11,832 nt of DNA from Spirochaetota bacterium (GTDB lineage: Bacteria > Spirochaetota > UBA4802 > JAFGJZ01), in the NCBI GenBank assembly GCA_022704645.1, contig JAKJGA010000044.1, positions 1 through 11,832 of the forward strand, given 5' to 3'. Position numbers and translations under genes: made by a program. A model generated the notes under the pieces. That model made no database searches. It saw only the letters and a list, made by a program, of their open reading frames with translations, and had not been told where the DNA came from. Shown piece after piece: positions 1 to 6,861 of the stretch (the stretch's first letter is position 1; each line of letters starts with the position of its first letter).

Positions 1-149
1 AGGATATAGACCCCCTTCTCACTTCCCTTCTCATTTTCGGATCGGTACAGCTGCTTATTCATGAATACCGCAGAAAAGGAAAGGATATTCTTGACAATAA
101 TGTCGTACAAAGCGTAGTTGATATGATCATGAAAGGCATGATGCCTTAA
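1..149 (+). CDS. C-terminal fragment of a probable TetR/AcrR-type regulator (5' end outside window)
   Basis: An open frame enters from the left edge (first full codon at base 3) and runs 48 codons to TAA at 147-149. The other two forward frames are closed by stops at 7-9 and about 62. The peptide alternates hydrophobic helical stretches (LLTSLLIFGSVQLLIHEYRR, then VVQSVVDMIMKGMMP). This resembles the last two helices of TetR-family ligand-binding domains, which often end in a hydrophobic helix followed by a short Gly-containing tail. The DNA-binding helix-turn-helix would lie upstream, outside the window, so the family call is an inference from helix pattern only. The next gene starts 17 bases later with no terminator between, so the two may be co-transcribed. 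It could equally be another all-helical protein. Confidence 0.5.
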   Translation, partial: DIDPLLTSLLIFGSVQLLIHEYRRKGKDILDNNVVQSVVDMIMKGMMP

Positions 150-166
150 TTATCAGATTCAATAAT

Positions 167-1390
167 ATGAAAAAAATAGTTTATCTCATTCTCGTACTGA
201 TTTTCTTCGCGAATTCATATACGCAAGACCAGATTATCCAAAGTAAAGCAAGCGCTGAAATGTTCGCAGAGAAAGTCTCGTCCGCATGGACCAAATCATC
301 ACGCGAAGAAGCCTTTGAAAGTCTCAAAAAAATCGATCTGTCTTTTTCTCTTTCCGCCTGGAAAACCGTTCTTGATAAATCAAATGAAGCTGCGTTTAAA
401 ATCGAAGCTATAAACAGAATTTCTCAAAGCAAAGATAAAAGGGATCTCAACAGCATAATAAACCAGCTGGACTCAAGATTTTCTGAAGTCCGCACAGCGG
501 CAATCGCAGTATTAAAAAGAATAGGCGACGACAGAGTTTATCCGAAAATATTATTAATGTCACAGAACGAAAATCCCGTCTTCAGAGTATATGCCGCAGA
601 AGCATTGACGAGCATGTATGACAAACGGTTTCTACCCATCGTTGCCGAAATGGTAAAAGACAAAAACAAATCCATACGGCTGATGATTATCAGACTTATT
701 TTTAAAAATAAAATTTCAGAACAGCTGAATAATCTGAAAACTATTGCTCTTCAGGATGATGATTATGAAGTCATTATCGAATCGATGAATGCGCTGTCTT
801 CTTTCGGAGATTCTTCAAGTTCATACATCTACATCAAACTTCTTTCTCACTCGAATTATAATGTCAGAAAAACCGCTGCTGATAAAATTGCCAGATACAG
901 GATATCTTCTGCAGCCTCCGCATTAAACGAGCAACTTGAAAGAGAAACCGATGATTACCTGAAAGATTTCTACATCAGCCTTCTTGTTTCTTTCAGAAGT
1001 TCTTTCATCAGAGGAATTGAACTCACTGCTTTAAAAGATTCATCCGCCCGTCTAAGAATAAAAGCAGTTGCTTCTCTCGGAATTCTGAGGTCCGACAGAT
1101 CCGCAGGCGTTCTCATTCAGAATCTGTCCGATGAAGACTACAGAGTAAGAAGCGAAGCCTGCAATTCTCTCGCTATAATAAACGCCAAAAGCAGCTGCCG
1201 GAAAATGACAGAGATGGTCAAAACTGAAAAAAACATTTTTGTGAGAAGCGCAGCTCTTTACGCTCTTGAAAAAATCCGCGACAAAAGCACGATCATACCG
1301 CTTTATGATATTTTAGCTGAAGAAAAAGATGAAGTATTCAGAATGCTTTTAAACAACACACTTAGAAACATGGTAGAAAAAACAATATAG
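167..1390 (+). CDS. Exported HEAT-repeat protein
   Basis: The 407-residue protein starts with a classical Sec signal: Lys-Lys, then a hydrophobic core (residues 4-15) and a possible cleavage site after Ala-Asn-Ser (15-17). From about residue 70 to the end it is built of helical hairpins of about 31 residues, each with a conserved Val/Phe-Arg pair and an Ala-rich second helix. Examples are VRTAAIAVL near 108, FRVYAAEAL near 139, VRKTAADKI near 233, LRIKAVASLG near 297, VRSEACNSL near 327 and VRSAALYAL near 359. These are HEAT / PBS-lyase-type repeats, a scaffold for protein-protein contacts, and no catalytic motif is visible. The expected location is the periplasm or outside the membrane. The nadE ribosome site overlaps its stop codon, so it probably belongs to the same transcript. 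The Shine-Dalgarno before its own ATG is weak. The family is confident; the function is unknown. Confidence 0.85.
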   Translation: MKKIVYLILVLIFFANSYTQDQIIQSKASAEMFAEKVSSAWTKSSREEAFESLKKIDLSFSLSAWKTVLDKSNEAAFKIEAINRISQSKDKRDLNSIINQLDSRFSEVRTAAIAVLKRIGDDRVYPKILLMSQNENPVFRVYAAEALTSMYDKRFLPIVAEMVKDKNKSIRLMIIRLIFKNKISEQLNNLKTIALQDDDYEVIIESMNALSSFGDSSSSYIYIKLLSHSNYNVRKTAADKIARYRISSAASALNEQLERETDDYLKDFYISLLVSFRSSFIRGIELTALKDSSARLRIKAVASLGILRSDRSAGVLIQNLSDEDYRVRSEACNSLAIINAKSSCRKMTEMVKTEKNIFVRSAALYALEKIRDKSTIIPLYDILAEEKDEVFRMLLNNTLRNMVEKTI

Positions 1391-1396
1391 GTATTT

Positions 1397-3025
1397 ATGA
1401 AAATCGCTCTCGCGCAGTTTAATCCGATTGTCGGAGACATTTCAGGCAACAAGAATAAAATCATCAATCTAATTGAAGAATCCGGAAAACAAAATGCGGA
1501 CATAATTGTCTTTCCCGAACTTGCTACAATCGGTTATCCGCCGATGGATCTTTTGGAAAACAAAGCTCTTATAAAACAGAACATTGATTCATTAATTGAA
1601 ATAGCTTCAAAAGTTTCAGATACCGCCGTTGTAATCGGCGCCGCAACAACCGATGAATCAGGAAACATTTTCAATTCTGCACTTTTTATCTCACACGGAA
1701 AAATTATAAGAACATATAATAAAACACTTCTTCCGAATTATGATGTATTCGATGAAGAAAGATATTTTACTTCGGGTAATTCATATCTTCCGGTAGAATT
1801 TAAAGGAATTAAAATCGGTCTAACAGTCTGCGAAGATATCTGGAACTGTGAGGACTCCGAATTTACCGGCGGACGCAAGTACGATATCGACCCAGTCTCC
1901 ATCTATGCGGAAAAGAAAATAGATCTTCTGATAAACATATCTGCTTCGCCTTTTGTTACTGGCAAAATTCAGTCCAGAAGAGAAATGGTCTCTTCCATCG
2001 CGAAAAAGTATGCAATTGAAATTGTTTATGTGAATCAGGTCGGAGGAAACGATTCGCTGGTATTTGACGGATCATCCTTCGGTGTAAATAAAAAAGGACA
2101 GATCACATCGACCGGAAAATATTTTGAGGAAGGCATCACTTATCATTTATTCGGCTCAGAAAATCAAATTCATTTTAACGATAATCTTCTCGAGGAAATT
2201 GAATCCGCTCTCATCTGCGGACTCAGAGATTATGCTCACAAAAGCGGTTTCAACAAAGCACTTTTGGGCTTAAGCGGCGGAATTGATTCTGCGCTTACCG
2301 CAGTGATCGCAGCTAAAGCGCTTGGCAAAGAAAACGTAACAGGAATCACGATGCCTTCAGTATTTTCTTCTCAGGGAAGCGTTGATGACTCAAAAAAACT
2401 TGCAGATAATCTCGGAATCAATTTTGAGATAATTCCAATAAAGCGTCTTCATGAATCATATATAGAAGATCTTGCGCATGTTTTCAAAAATGCAAAGCCC
2501 GATGTCACGGAAGAAAATCTTCAGGCAAGAATCCGCGGAAATCTTCTGATGGCATACAGCAATAAATTTTCAGCACTTCTGCTTTCAACCGGAAATAAAT
2601 CCGAGCTTTCGATGGGTTACTGCACTCTTTACGGAGACATGAACGGCGGGCTCGCAGTAATATCCGATCTTCCGAAAACCACAGTTTACGAGCTTTCAAA
2701 ATTCATCAACCGAAACGGCGAAATCATTCCGTCGGACACGATTACAAAACCGCCTTCGGCTGAACTTAGAGAAAACCAGACGGATCAGGACACGCTTCCG
2801 CCGTATGATATCCTGGACAGCATAATCGAATGCTATATCGAAAAAAAGATGTCAAGCGCTGAAATCATTCAAAAAGGCTTTGATAAGGCAACCGTGGAAT
2901 TTGTCTTAAAAGCTATTGACCGCAACGAATACAAACGGCGCCAGGCGGCACCTGGACTTAAAGTGACAGGGAAAGCTTTCGGTATCGGAAGAAGATACCC
3001 GATTGTTCAGAGGTATATTCCGTGA
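1397..3025 (+). CDS. nadE: Glutamine-dependent NAD+ synthetase
   Basis: NadE amidates nicotinic acid adenine dinucleotide to NAD+ using ATP and ammonia, the last step of NAD synthesis, in the cytoplasm. This 542-residue protein is the two-domain, glutamine-hydrolysing form. The N-terminal nitrilase-type amidase (about 1-260) carries the expected Glu-Lys-Cys triad: Glu41 in FPELATIGYPP, Lys109 in YNKTLLPNYDVFDE and Cys145 in LTVCEDIWN. The C-terminal synthetase (about 265-542) has the ATP-binding P-loop SGGIDSA at 293-299, STGNKSE at 397-403, and YGDMNGGLAVISDLPKT around 412-428. Its length is typical of compact bacterial glutamine-dependent NadE, and all key residues seen are intact. The ATG has an AGG just upstream, overlapping the stop of the HEAT-repeat gene. 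The stop overlaps the next start as GTGA. Confidence 0.97.
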   Translation: MKIALAQFNPIVGDISGNKNKIINLIEESGKQNADIIVFPELATIGYPPMDLLENKALIKQNIDSLIEIASKVSDTAVVIGAATTDESGNIFNSALFISHGKIIRTYNKTLLPNYDVFDEERYFTSGNSYLPVEFKGIKIGLTVCEDIWNCEDSEFTGGRKYDIDPVSIYAEKKIDLLINISASPFVTGKIQSRREMVSSIAKKYAIEIVYVNQVGGNDSLVFDGSSFGVNKKGQITSTGKYFEEGITYHLFGSENQIHFNDNLLEEIESALICGLRDYAHKSGFNKALLGLSGGIDSALTAVIAAKALGKENVTGITMPSVFSSQGSVDDSKKLADNLGINFEIIPIKRLHESYIEDLAHVFKNAKPDVTEENLQARIRGNLLMAYSNKFSALLLSTGNKSELSMGYCTLYGDMNGGLAVISDLPKTTVYELSKFINRNGEIIPSDTITKPPSAELRENQTDQDTLPPYDILDSIIECYIEKKMSSAEIIQKGFDKATVEFVLKAIDRNEYKRRQAAPGLKVTGKAFGIGRRYPIVQRYIP

Positions 3026-3618
3026 AAATTTATCTTATACGTCATGCTGAAACAGAATGGAATGTATCAAAAAGACTTCAGGGCTGGGGCGACGGCCCGC
3101 TTACAGAAAAGGGCAAGCTTCAAAGCGCCATGCTCGGCAAACGGCTTGAATCAATAAAATTCGATTCAATTTACTGCAGCACTTCCGGCCGTGCCCGCAC
3201 CACGCTTTCCATTGCCATCAAAGATTCCAATGCCGAATATCTTGATTCATTGCGTGAAATAAGTCTCGGAACATGGGAAGGAAGAGAACAGTCGGAAATT
3301 GAAAAAGAAAACCCGGTTCAGTTTGACAATTTCTGGCATCATCCTGAAAACTTTTCCGTCGACGGAGGCGAAACTTTTTTTGACATTTACAAACGCACCG
3401 GAGAAGTTCTACGCCTTCTCGCGCAAAAAGAACAGAATGATTTTATTATTATAAGCCATACTATAGCAATCAGAGCAATGATTGCATCAGCACTTGGAAA
3501 AAATGTATCAGAAATATGGGATGGAGAATATTTAAAACCGACATCAATAACTTGCCTTGATTACTCTTCCGGCAATTTTAAATTAATTTACTTCGGAGAC
3601 GCAAATCACCTTGAATGA
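3022..3618 (+). CDS. Histidine phosphatase family protein (phosphoglycerate-mutase-like)
   Basis: This 198-residue cytoplasmic protein of the histidine phosphatase superfamily transfers or removes phosphate through a phospho-histidine. The catalytic RHAET motif is at residues 7-11 (Arg7, phospho-acceptor His8). It is followed by the substrate-loop segment GWGDGPLTEKG (21-31), a second basic site in STSGRARTT (Arg57), the acidic LREISLGTWEG (77-87, Glu79) and the second histidine in IISHTIAIRAM (His146). The family includes cofactor-dependent phosphoglycerate mutase, alpha-ribazole phosphatase (CobC) and broad phosphatases. The short length and GTWEG motif favour a phosphatase of the GpmB/CobC type over a true glycolytic mutase, but the substrate cannot be read from sequence. 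The GTG start at 3022 overlaps the nadE stop (GTGA) and has AGAGG eight bases upstream. The gene overlaps the next by eight bases. Confidence 0.93.
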   Translation: MKIYLIRHAETEWNVSKRLQGWGDGPLTEKGKLQSAMLGKRLESIKFDSIYCSTSGRARTTLSIAIKDSNAEYLDSLREISLGTWEGREQSEIEKENPVQFDNFWHHPENFSVDGGETFFDIYKRTGEVLRLLAQKEQNDFIIISHTIAIRAMIASALGKNVSEIWDGEYLKPTSITCLDYSSGNFKLIYFGDANHLE

Positions 3619-4588
3619 AAAACCTGTTCTTCTTGAACTCTCGGACAATGAAAAAAGCGATGATATTTTACTTAACAGAATAAGAAAAAACTACAAGCAT
3701 ATACGCAAATGGTGCAGAAGAACTTCAAGCGACTGCTTCAGGCTCTACGACAGAGATATTCCTTCATTTCCTCTTGCGATTGATTATTACGCAGGGAAAC
3801 TATGTATTCAGTATTTTGCGAAAAACCGTGAAGACTCAAAACCTGATAATGATTTTGAAGAAAGCGTTAACAAATCCGTAAACAGCTTATTCTCCGAAGA
3901 ATGCGAAACTGTATGGAAATACAGAATAAAACGTGAAAAATTTCAGCAATACGAGAAACTTTCGGATTCGAAACATTTTTTCACGGTGTTTGAAAATTCG
4001 CATAAATTCCTAATCAATCTGCACGATTATCTTGATACGGGACTTTTTCTTGACCACAAGGATGCTAGGCTCTTCGTTTCAAAATTCGCTGAAGGCAGAA
4101 AAGTTTTAAATCTTTTTTCATACACTTCATCCTTCAGCGTATATGCCGCGAAAGCCGGCGCTAAATCAACTCTTAGTGTTGACATGTCAAACACCTACAC
4201 GGAGTGGAGCAGAAATAATTTTGAAACTAACGGAATAAAGCCACAGTCGAATAAAGTTTTAAGAGAAGACTGCATTAAATTTCTTAAATCATATTCCGGT
4301 GAAAAATTTGATCTTATAATAATTGACCCTCCGACAATATCACGCTCAAAAAAAATGGATTCATTCTTTGACGTAAATATCGATTATCCTTTTTTGATTA
4401 ATTCTGCGCTAAAAAATCTCAATAAAGGCGGAATGATATTTTTTTCTACAAATTCGCGTACAATCAAACTCGACACAAGTCTTCTCGATAAATGTTCAGC
4501 AGAAGACGTATCAGAGAAAACGATTCCATTTGATTTTAAAGATAAGAAAATCCACCGGGCGTGGTTAATAAAACACGAGGAAAAATGA
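3611..4588 (+). CDS. Class I SAM-dependent 23S rRNA methyltransferase, RlmK-type
   Basis: The 325-residue protein matches the second half (RlmK) of E. coli RlmKL, which makes 7-methylguanosine at G2069 of 23S rRNA. The N-terminal RNA-binding part has the characteristic CFRLYDRDIPSFPLAIDYY (42-60). The Rossmann methyltransferase part has GLFLDHKDAR (144-153), SAM motif I LNLFSYTSSFSVYAAKAGA (166-184), the acidic residue Asp191 at the end of beta-2, and the DPP motif in FDLIIIDPPTIS (233-244). The RlmL half (THUMP domain and m2G2445 methyltransferase) is absent, so this is a stand-alone RlmK. A distant alternative is RlmI (m5C1962), but the CFRLYD segment fits RlmK better. The start is a TTG, since no in-frame ATG lies nearby and a GGAG sits 12 bases upstream. 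It overlaps the preceding gene by 8 bases and the next by ATGA. Confidence 0.9.
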   Translation: MNEKPVLLELSDNEKSDDILLNRIRKNYKHIRKWCRRTSSDCFRLYDRDIPSFPLAIDYYAGKLCIQYFAKNREDSKPDNDFEESVNKSVNSLFSEECETVWKYRIKREKFQQYEKLSDSKHFFTVFENSHKFLINLHDYLDTGLFLDHKDARLFVSKFAEGRKVLNLFSYTSSFSVYAAKAGAKSTLSVDMSNTYTEWSRNNFETNGIKPQSNKVLREDCIKFLKSYSGEKFDLIIIDPPTISRSKKMDSFFDVNIDYPFLINSALKNLNKGGMIFFSTNSRTIKLDTSLLDKCSAEDVSEKTIPFDFKDKKIHRAWLIKHEEK

Positions 4589-5145
4589 AAAATATCATCT
4601 TATTATTGCTGATTGCATGCTCATTCTGCACTACAGCTCCTGAAAGAAAAACTGACCGGATTATCGTACCGGAAAAGATTAAATGCATGATACTTATCGA
4701 TGAGATTAACGGATCAAAAGTCAATAGAGCCGGGAATAATTATTCTGAAGAATATACCGCTTCCATTCTGCCCGAAAATTTTATAAATTCAGGAAAAGAG
4801 ACGGCGCAAAAATTCGCCCTTAAAACAGGCATTAACGTTAGCGAATCCTTCACGGGAATAATCGACCCGGTCATTAAAGATTATCTAATTTCGGAATTAA
4901 AAATAGACATTGTTATTCTCGGTAAAATATTTCTGGATTCTGACGGCAAAACTGATGTAACACTGAAGGCTGTTAATCTTTCAGATGACAGCACTATTTC
5001 TAAAATAAGTCAAAACGTTAATTCAGCAAATGAATCTGATACAAAAAAAAGACTTGAACACGCTTTAAAAACTGTTATCAATACGGATGCAAATAGTTTT
5101 TTTAAAAACATAGAAAGACATTTTGAAAACAGGAGAGAAAAATGA
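4585..5145 (+). CDS. Small predicted lipoprotein of unknown function
   Basis: The 186-residue protein begins MKNIILLLLIAC, a short lipoprotein signal with lipobox Leu-Ile-Ala-Cys and acylated Cys12. Residue +2 is Ser, so outer-membrane sorting is plausible by the E. coli rule. I chose the ATG at 4585, not an in-frame GTG at 4561, because it has GAGG four bases upstream, overlaps the rlmK stop as ATGA, and puts the signal peptide at the N-terminus. The mature part has an alternating beta/alpha pattern. It includes LKIDIVILGKIFLDSDGKTDVTLKA (two pieces around residues 105-129) and a following segment that could pair as strands. This loosely recalls the CsgG/TolB-N-like fold of envelope lipoproteins, but no family was recognised. 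It is translationally coupled to the exported hydrolase-like protein downstream (ATGA), so the two may work together in the envelope. Confidence 0.8.
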   Translation: MKNIILLLLIACSFCTTAPERKTDRIIVPEKIKCMILIDEINGSKVNRAGNNYSEEYTASILPENFINSGKETAQKFALKTGINVSESFTGIIDPVIKDYLISELKIDIVILGKIFLDSDGKTDVTLKAVNLSDDSTISKISQNVNSANESDTKKRLEHALKTVINTDANSFFKNIERHFENRREK

Positions 5146-6008
5146 AGAGTGCATTAACAGCGGTCTATTTAATATGCGCGGCATTATTGTTTGGTCCGCT
5201 CAAGGCAGATGATTCAATTGAGAAAGGGAAATGGACACGAAATATAAAAATATCTGCAGAATATAACGGACAAAAAGTTGAGGGAACATATTCTGTTTAT
5301 ATTCCTTCAAAATATACAGGCGGAGACATGACTTCGGTTTTACTTCTTCACGATTATAACGAAAGTTCATCCGAATGGATTCAGAAGAGTCTGTTCACAA
5401 GAGAAGCAGAGAAAAGAAATTATATTCTTATAGCACCCGACATGAAAACAAGCGCGTACGAATCGGAATTTTTTCCCGAAACAAGATTAAAATGGAGCGC
5501 TATGCCGGGAATAAAATGGATCGGAGAATATCTTATACCTCACGCACAGAAAAAATTCAATGCGTTCAATAAGCGCGATAAATCAATGGTTGTCGGAACT
5601 GGAACCGGTGCAAGAGGCGCGTTTCTTTGCATAGCCAGATATCCCAAGTTTTTCAAGTACGTCGGAGGATTCGGCGGATGCTACGACAATGAGACTCTAA
5701 AAAGAAATCCGTCTATAATCAATCATCTTGGAGCGTATAAGGCAAATCCCGAAAGATGGAGAACAACAGACAATCTCATCATTCTTGCTGAGAAATTTTC
5801 CGATGTAGTACTTTTTCTTGCCCATGGAAGCGAAGATTATATGGTCAATCCGGATCAGTCGATGATGTTCGGAGTAAGATTAAATACAATAAGAAAGAAA
5901 AATCCGAATGTGCAGTTCAGATTTTACAGTCATAGAAACGGACTACATGACTGGGGAACATATAATCCTTCAATTTTGAACTTTCTCAACTTCGTGAGTG
6001 AGAACTAG
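5142..6008 (+). CDS. Exported alpha/beta-hydrolase-fold protein lacking the serine nucleophile
   Basis: The 288-residue protein has a signal peptide (hydrophobic residues 4-18, likely cut near Lys21-Ala22) and the layout of esterase D / PHB-depolymerase-like hydrolases. The first strand and oxyanion region is SVLLLHDYNESSSEW (65-79). A nucleophile-elbow position follows at 150-168, then an acid in LAHGSEDYMV (Asp232) and a His in GLHDWGTYNPSI (His269). The elbow, normally Gly-x-Ser-x-Gly before a 'Gly-Ala...Ala-Arg-Tyr-Pro' helix, reads Gly-Thr-Gly-Thr-Gly (152-156), so Gly154 replaces the catalytic Ser. His and Asp are kept. It is therefore either a non-catalytic binding protein or an enzyme with altered chemistry. 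A strong AGGAGAG lies just before the ATG, which overlaps the lipoprotein stop. It ends the plus-strand run and overlaps pheA tail to tail by 23 bases. Confidence 0.85.
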   Translation: MKSALTAVYLICAALLFGPLKADDSIEKGKWTRNIKISAEYNGQKVEGTYSVYIPSKYTGGDMTSVLLLHDYNESSSEWIQKSLFTREAEKRNYILIAPDMKTSAYESEFFPETRLKWSAMPGIKWIGEYLIPHAQKKFNAFNKRDKSMVVGTGTGARGAFLCIARYPKFFKYVGGFGGCYDNETLKRNPSIINHLGAYKANPERWRTTDNLIILAEKFSDVVLFLAHGSEDYMVNPDQSMMFGVRLNTIRKKNPNVQFRFYSHRNGLHDWGTYNPSILNFLNFVSEN

Positions 6009-6840
6009 TCAATACTCTACTTGCGGGATACGAACCCAGAACCTTGACCTTGTTTCTGTCGGCGATTTCTTCGACGGCATTAGCAAGGTCAATATTATCC
6101 GGATAAGCCGCATCTATATCCATAAAGAAGAAATACTTGCCAAAGTCTATCTTATTGGGACGCGAAATAATTGAAGAAAGATTGAGATTTCTACGGTGAA
6201 ACGATCCGAGAATATTATAAAGCGAACCCGGCTTATCTTCTGCTTCAGTAATAATAATTGTAGTCTTTTCGCGGCGCCCGGTTAAAAGCTCCTCCGGCTT
6301 ATCCGCCAGAACAATGAAACGTGTTCTGTTTTTTTCATTATCTGTTATATCTTCAATCGATAAATCAAAACTCTTAAATGAAAGCATGTGATAAGGAATT
6401 ACCGCGGCTTCGCCTTCTTTTCCGGCACAAACTTCATCATAAGAAGATGAATTACTGTCAGTTGTAATTATCTGCACATCATCTTTCAGCGTAGAGAAAA
6501 ATTTTCTGCACTGACCATGCGCAGCAAACTGCACATAAACTTTTTTTACATCATTCAGAGCTTTACAGTTCGCAGCGAAACTGAATTTCACAGGAATCAT
6601 TATTTCATCAATAATTTTCAGTTTTGTATCCGCAAGAAGATCAAGAGACAATGGAATGAAGCCTTCGACCATATTTTCAATCGGTATAATTCCGGCGTCG
6701 GCTTCAACACCGACAGCCTCGAATGCCTTCATGATATTGGGATAAAGAATAATATCATATTTTAAAGACGACTGACTGATATAATTAACAGCAGCCATTT
6801 CAGTAAAAGAACCTGAAGGTCCAAGACATGATATTTTCAT
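5986..6840 (-). CDS. pheA: Prephenate dehydratase with ACT domain
   Basis: The enzyme removes water and CO2 from prephenate to give phenylpyruvate for phenylalanine synthesis. The 284-residue protein is the usual mono-functional form: dehydratase domain (about 1-185) plus a C-terminal regulatory ACT domain (about 193-272). Visible family marks are GPSGSFTEMAA (7-17), PIEN (53-56), the TRF catalytic motif (173-175) in ITDNEKNRTRFIVL, and the ACT signature KPGSLYNILGSF...SRP...YFFFMDID (203-242), which in relatives binds phenylalanine for feedback inhibition. Two oddities are seen. The PIENS motif has Met at 57 in place of Ser, and the usual Ser-His-Pro-Gln block after VY is replaced by VQFAAHGQC. 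The retained TRF argues for a true dehydratase. There is no fused chorismate mutase. The ATG lies 21 bases after the speA stop, so the two are probably co-transcribed. Confidence 0.92.
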   Translation of the reverse strand: MKISCLGPSGSFTEMAAVNYISQSSLKYDIILYPNIMKAFEAVGVEADAGIIPIENMVEGFIPLSLDLLADTKLKIIDEIMIPVKFSFAANCKALNDVKKVYVQFAAHGQCRKFFSTLKDDVQIITTDSNSSSYDEVCAGKEGEAAVIPYHMLSFKSFDLSIEDITDNEKNRTRFIVLADKPEELLTGRREKTTIIITEAEDKPGSLYNILGSFHRRNLNLSSIISRPNKIDFGKYFFFMDIDAAYPDNIDLANAVEEIADRNKVKVLGSYPASRVLTSSHSRS

Positions 6841-6861
6841 TATACAGAATGCCTCTTGTTT

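Noticed and set aside
1303..2699. Minus-strand open frames opposite the HEAT-repeat gene end and nadE (1303-1503, 2505-2699)
   Set aside because: They overlap strongly supported coding sequence in the other strand, and their low-complexity translations fit no family.
4561..4587. GTG at 4561 as the lipoprotein start
   Set aside because: It would bury the lipobox signal behind eight extra residues; the ATG at 4585 has a Shine-Dalgarno and the ATGA overlap.
5983..6004. TTCTCA...TGAGAA hairpin at the convergent hydrolase/pheA junction as a bidirectional terminator
   Set aside because: The stem is only six bases with a ten-base loop, and no T-tract follows on either strand.
6508..6684. PheA homologue as a BacA-like prephenate decarboxylase
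   Set aside because: The TRF catalytic motif and the ACT domain are kept, and there are no antibiotic-type biosynthesis genes nearby.
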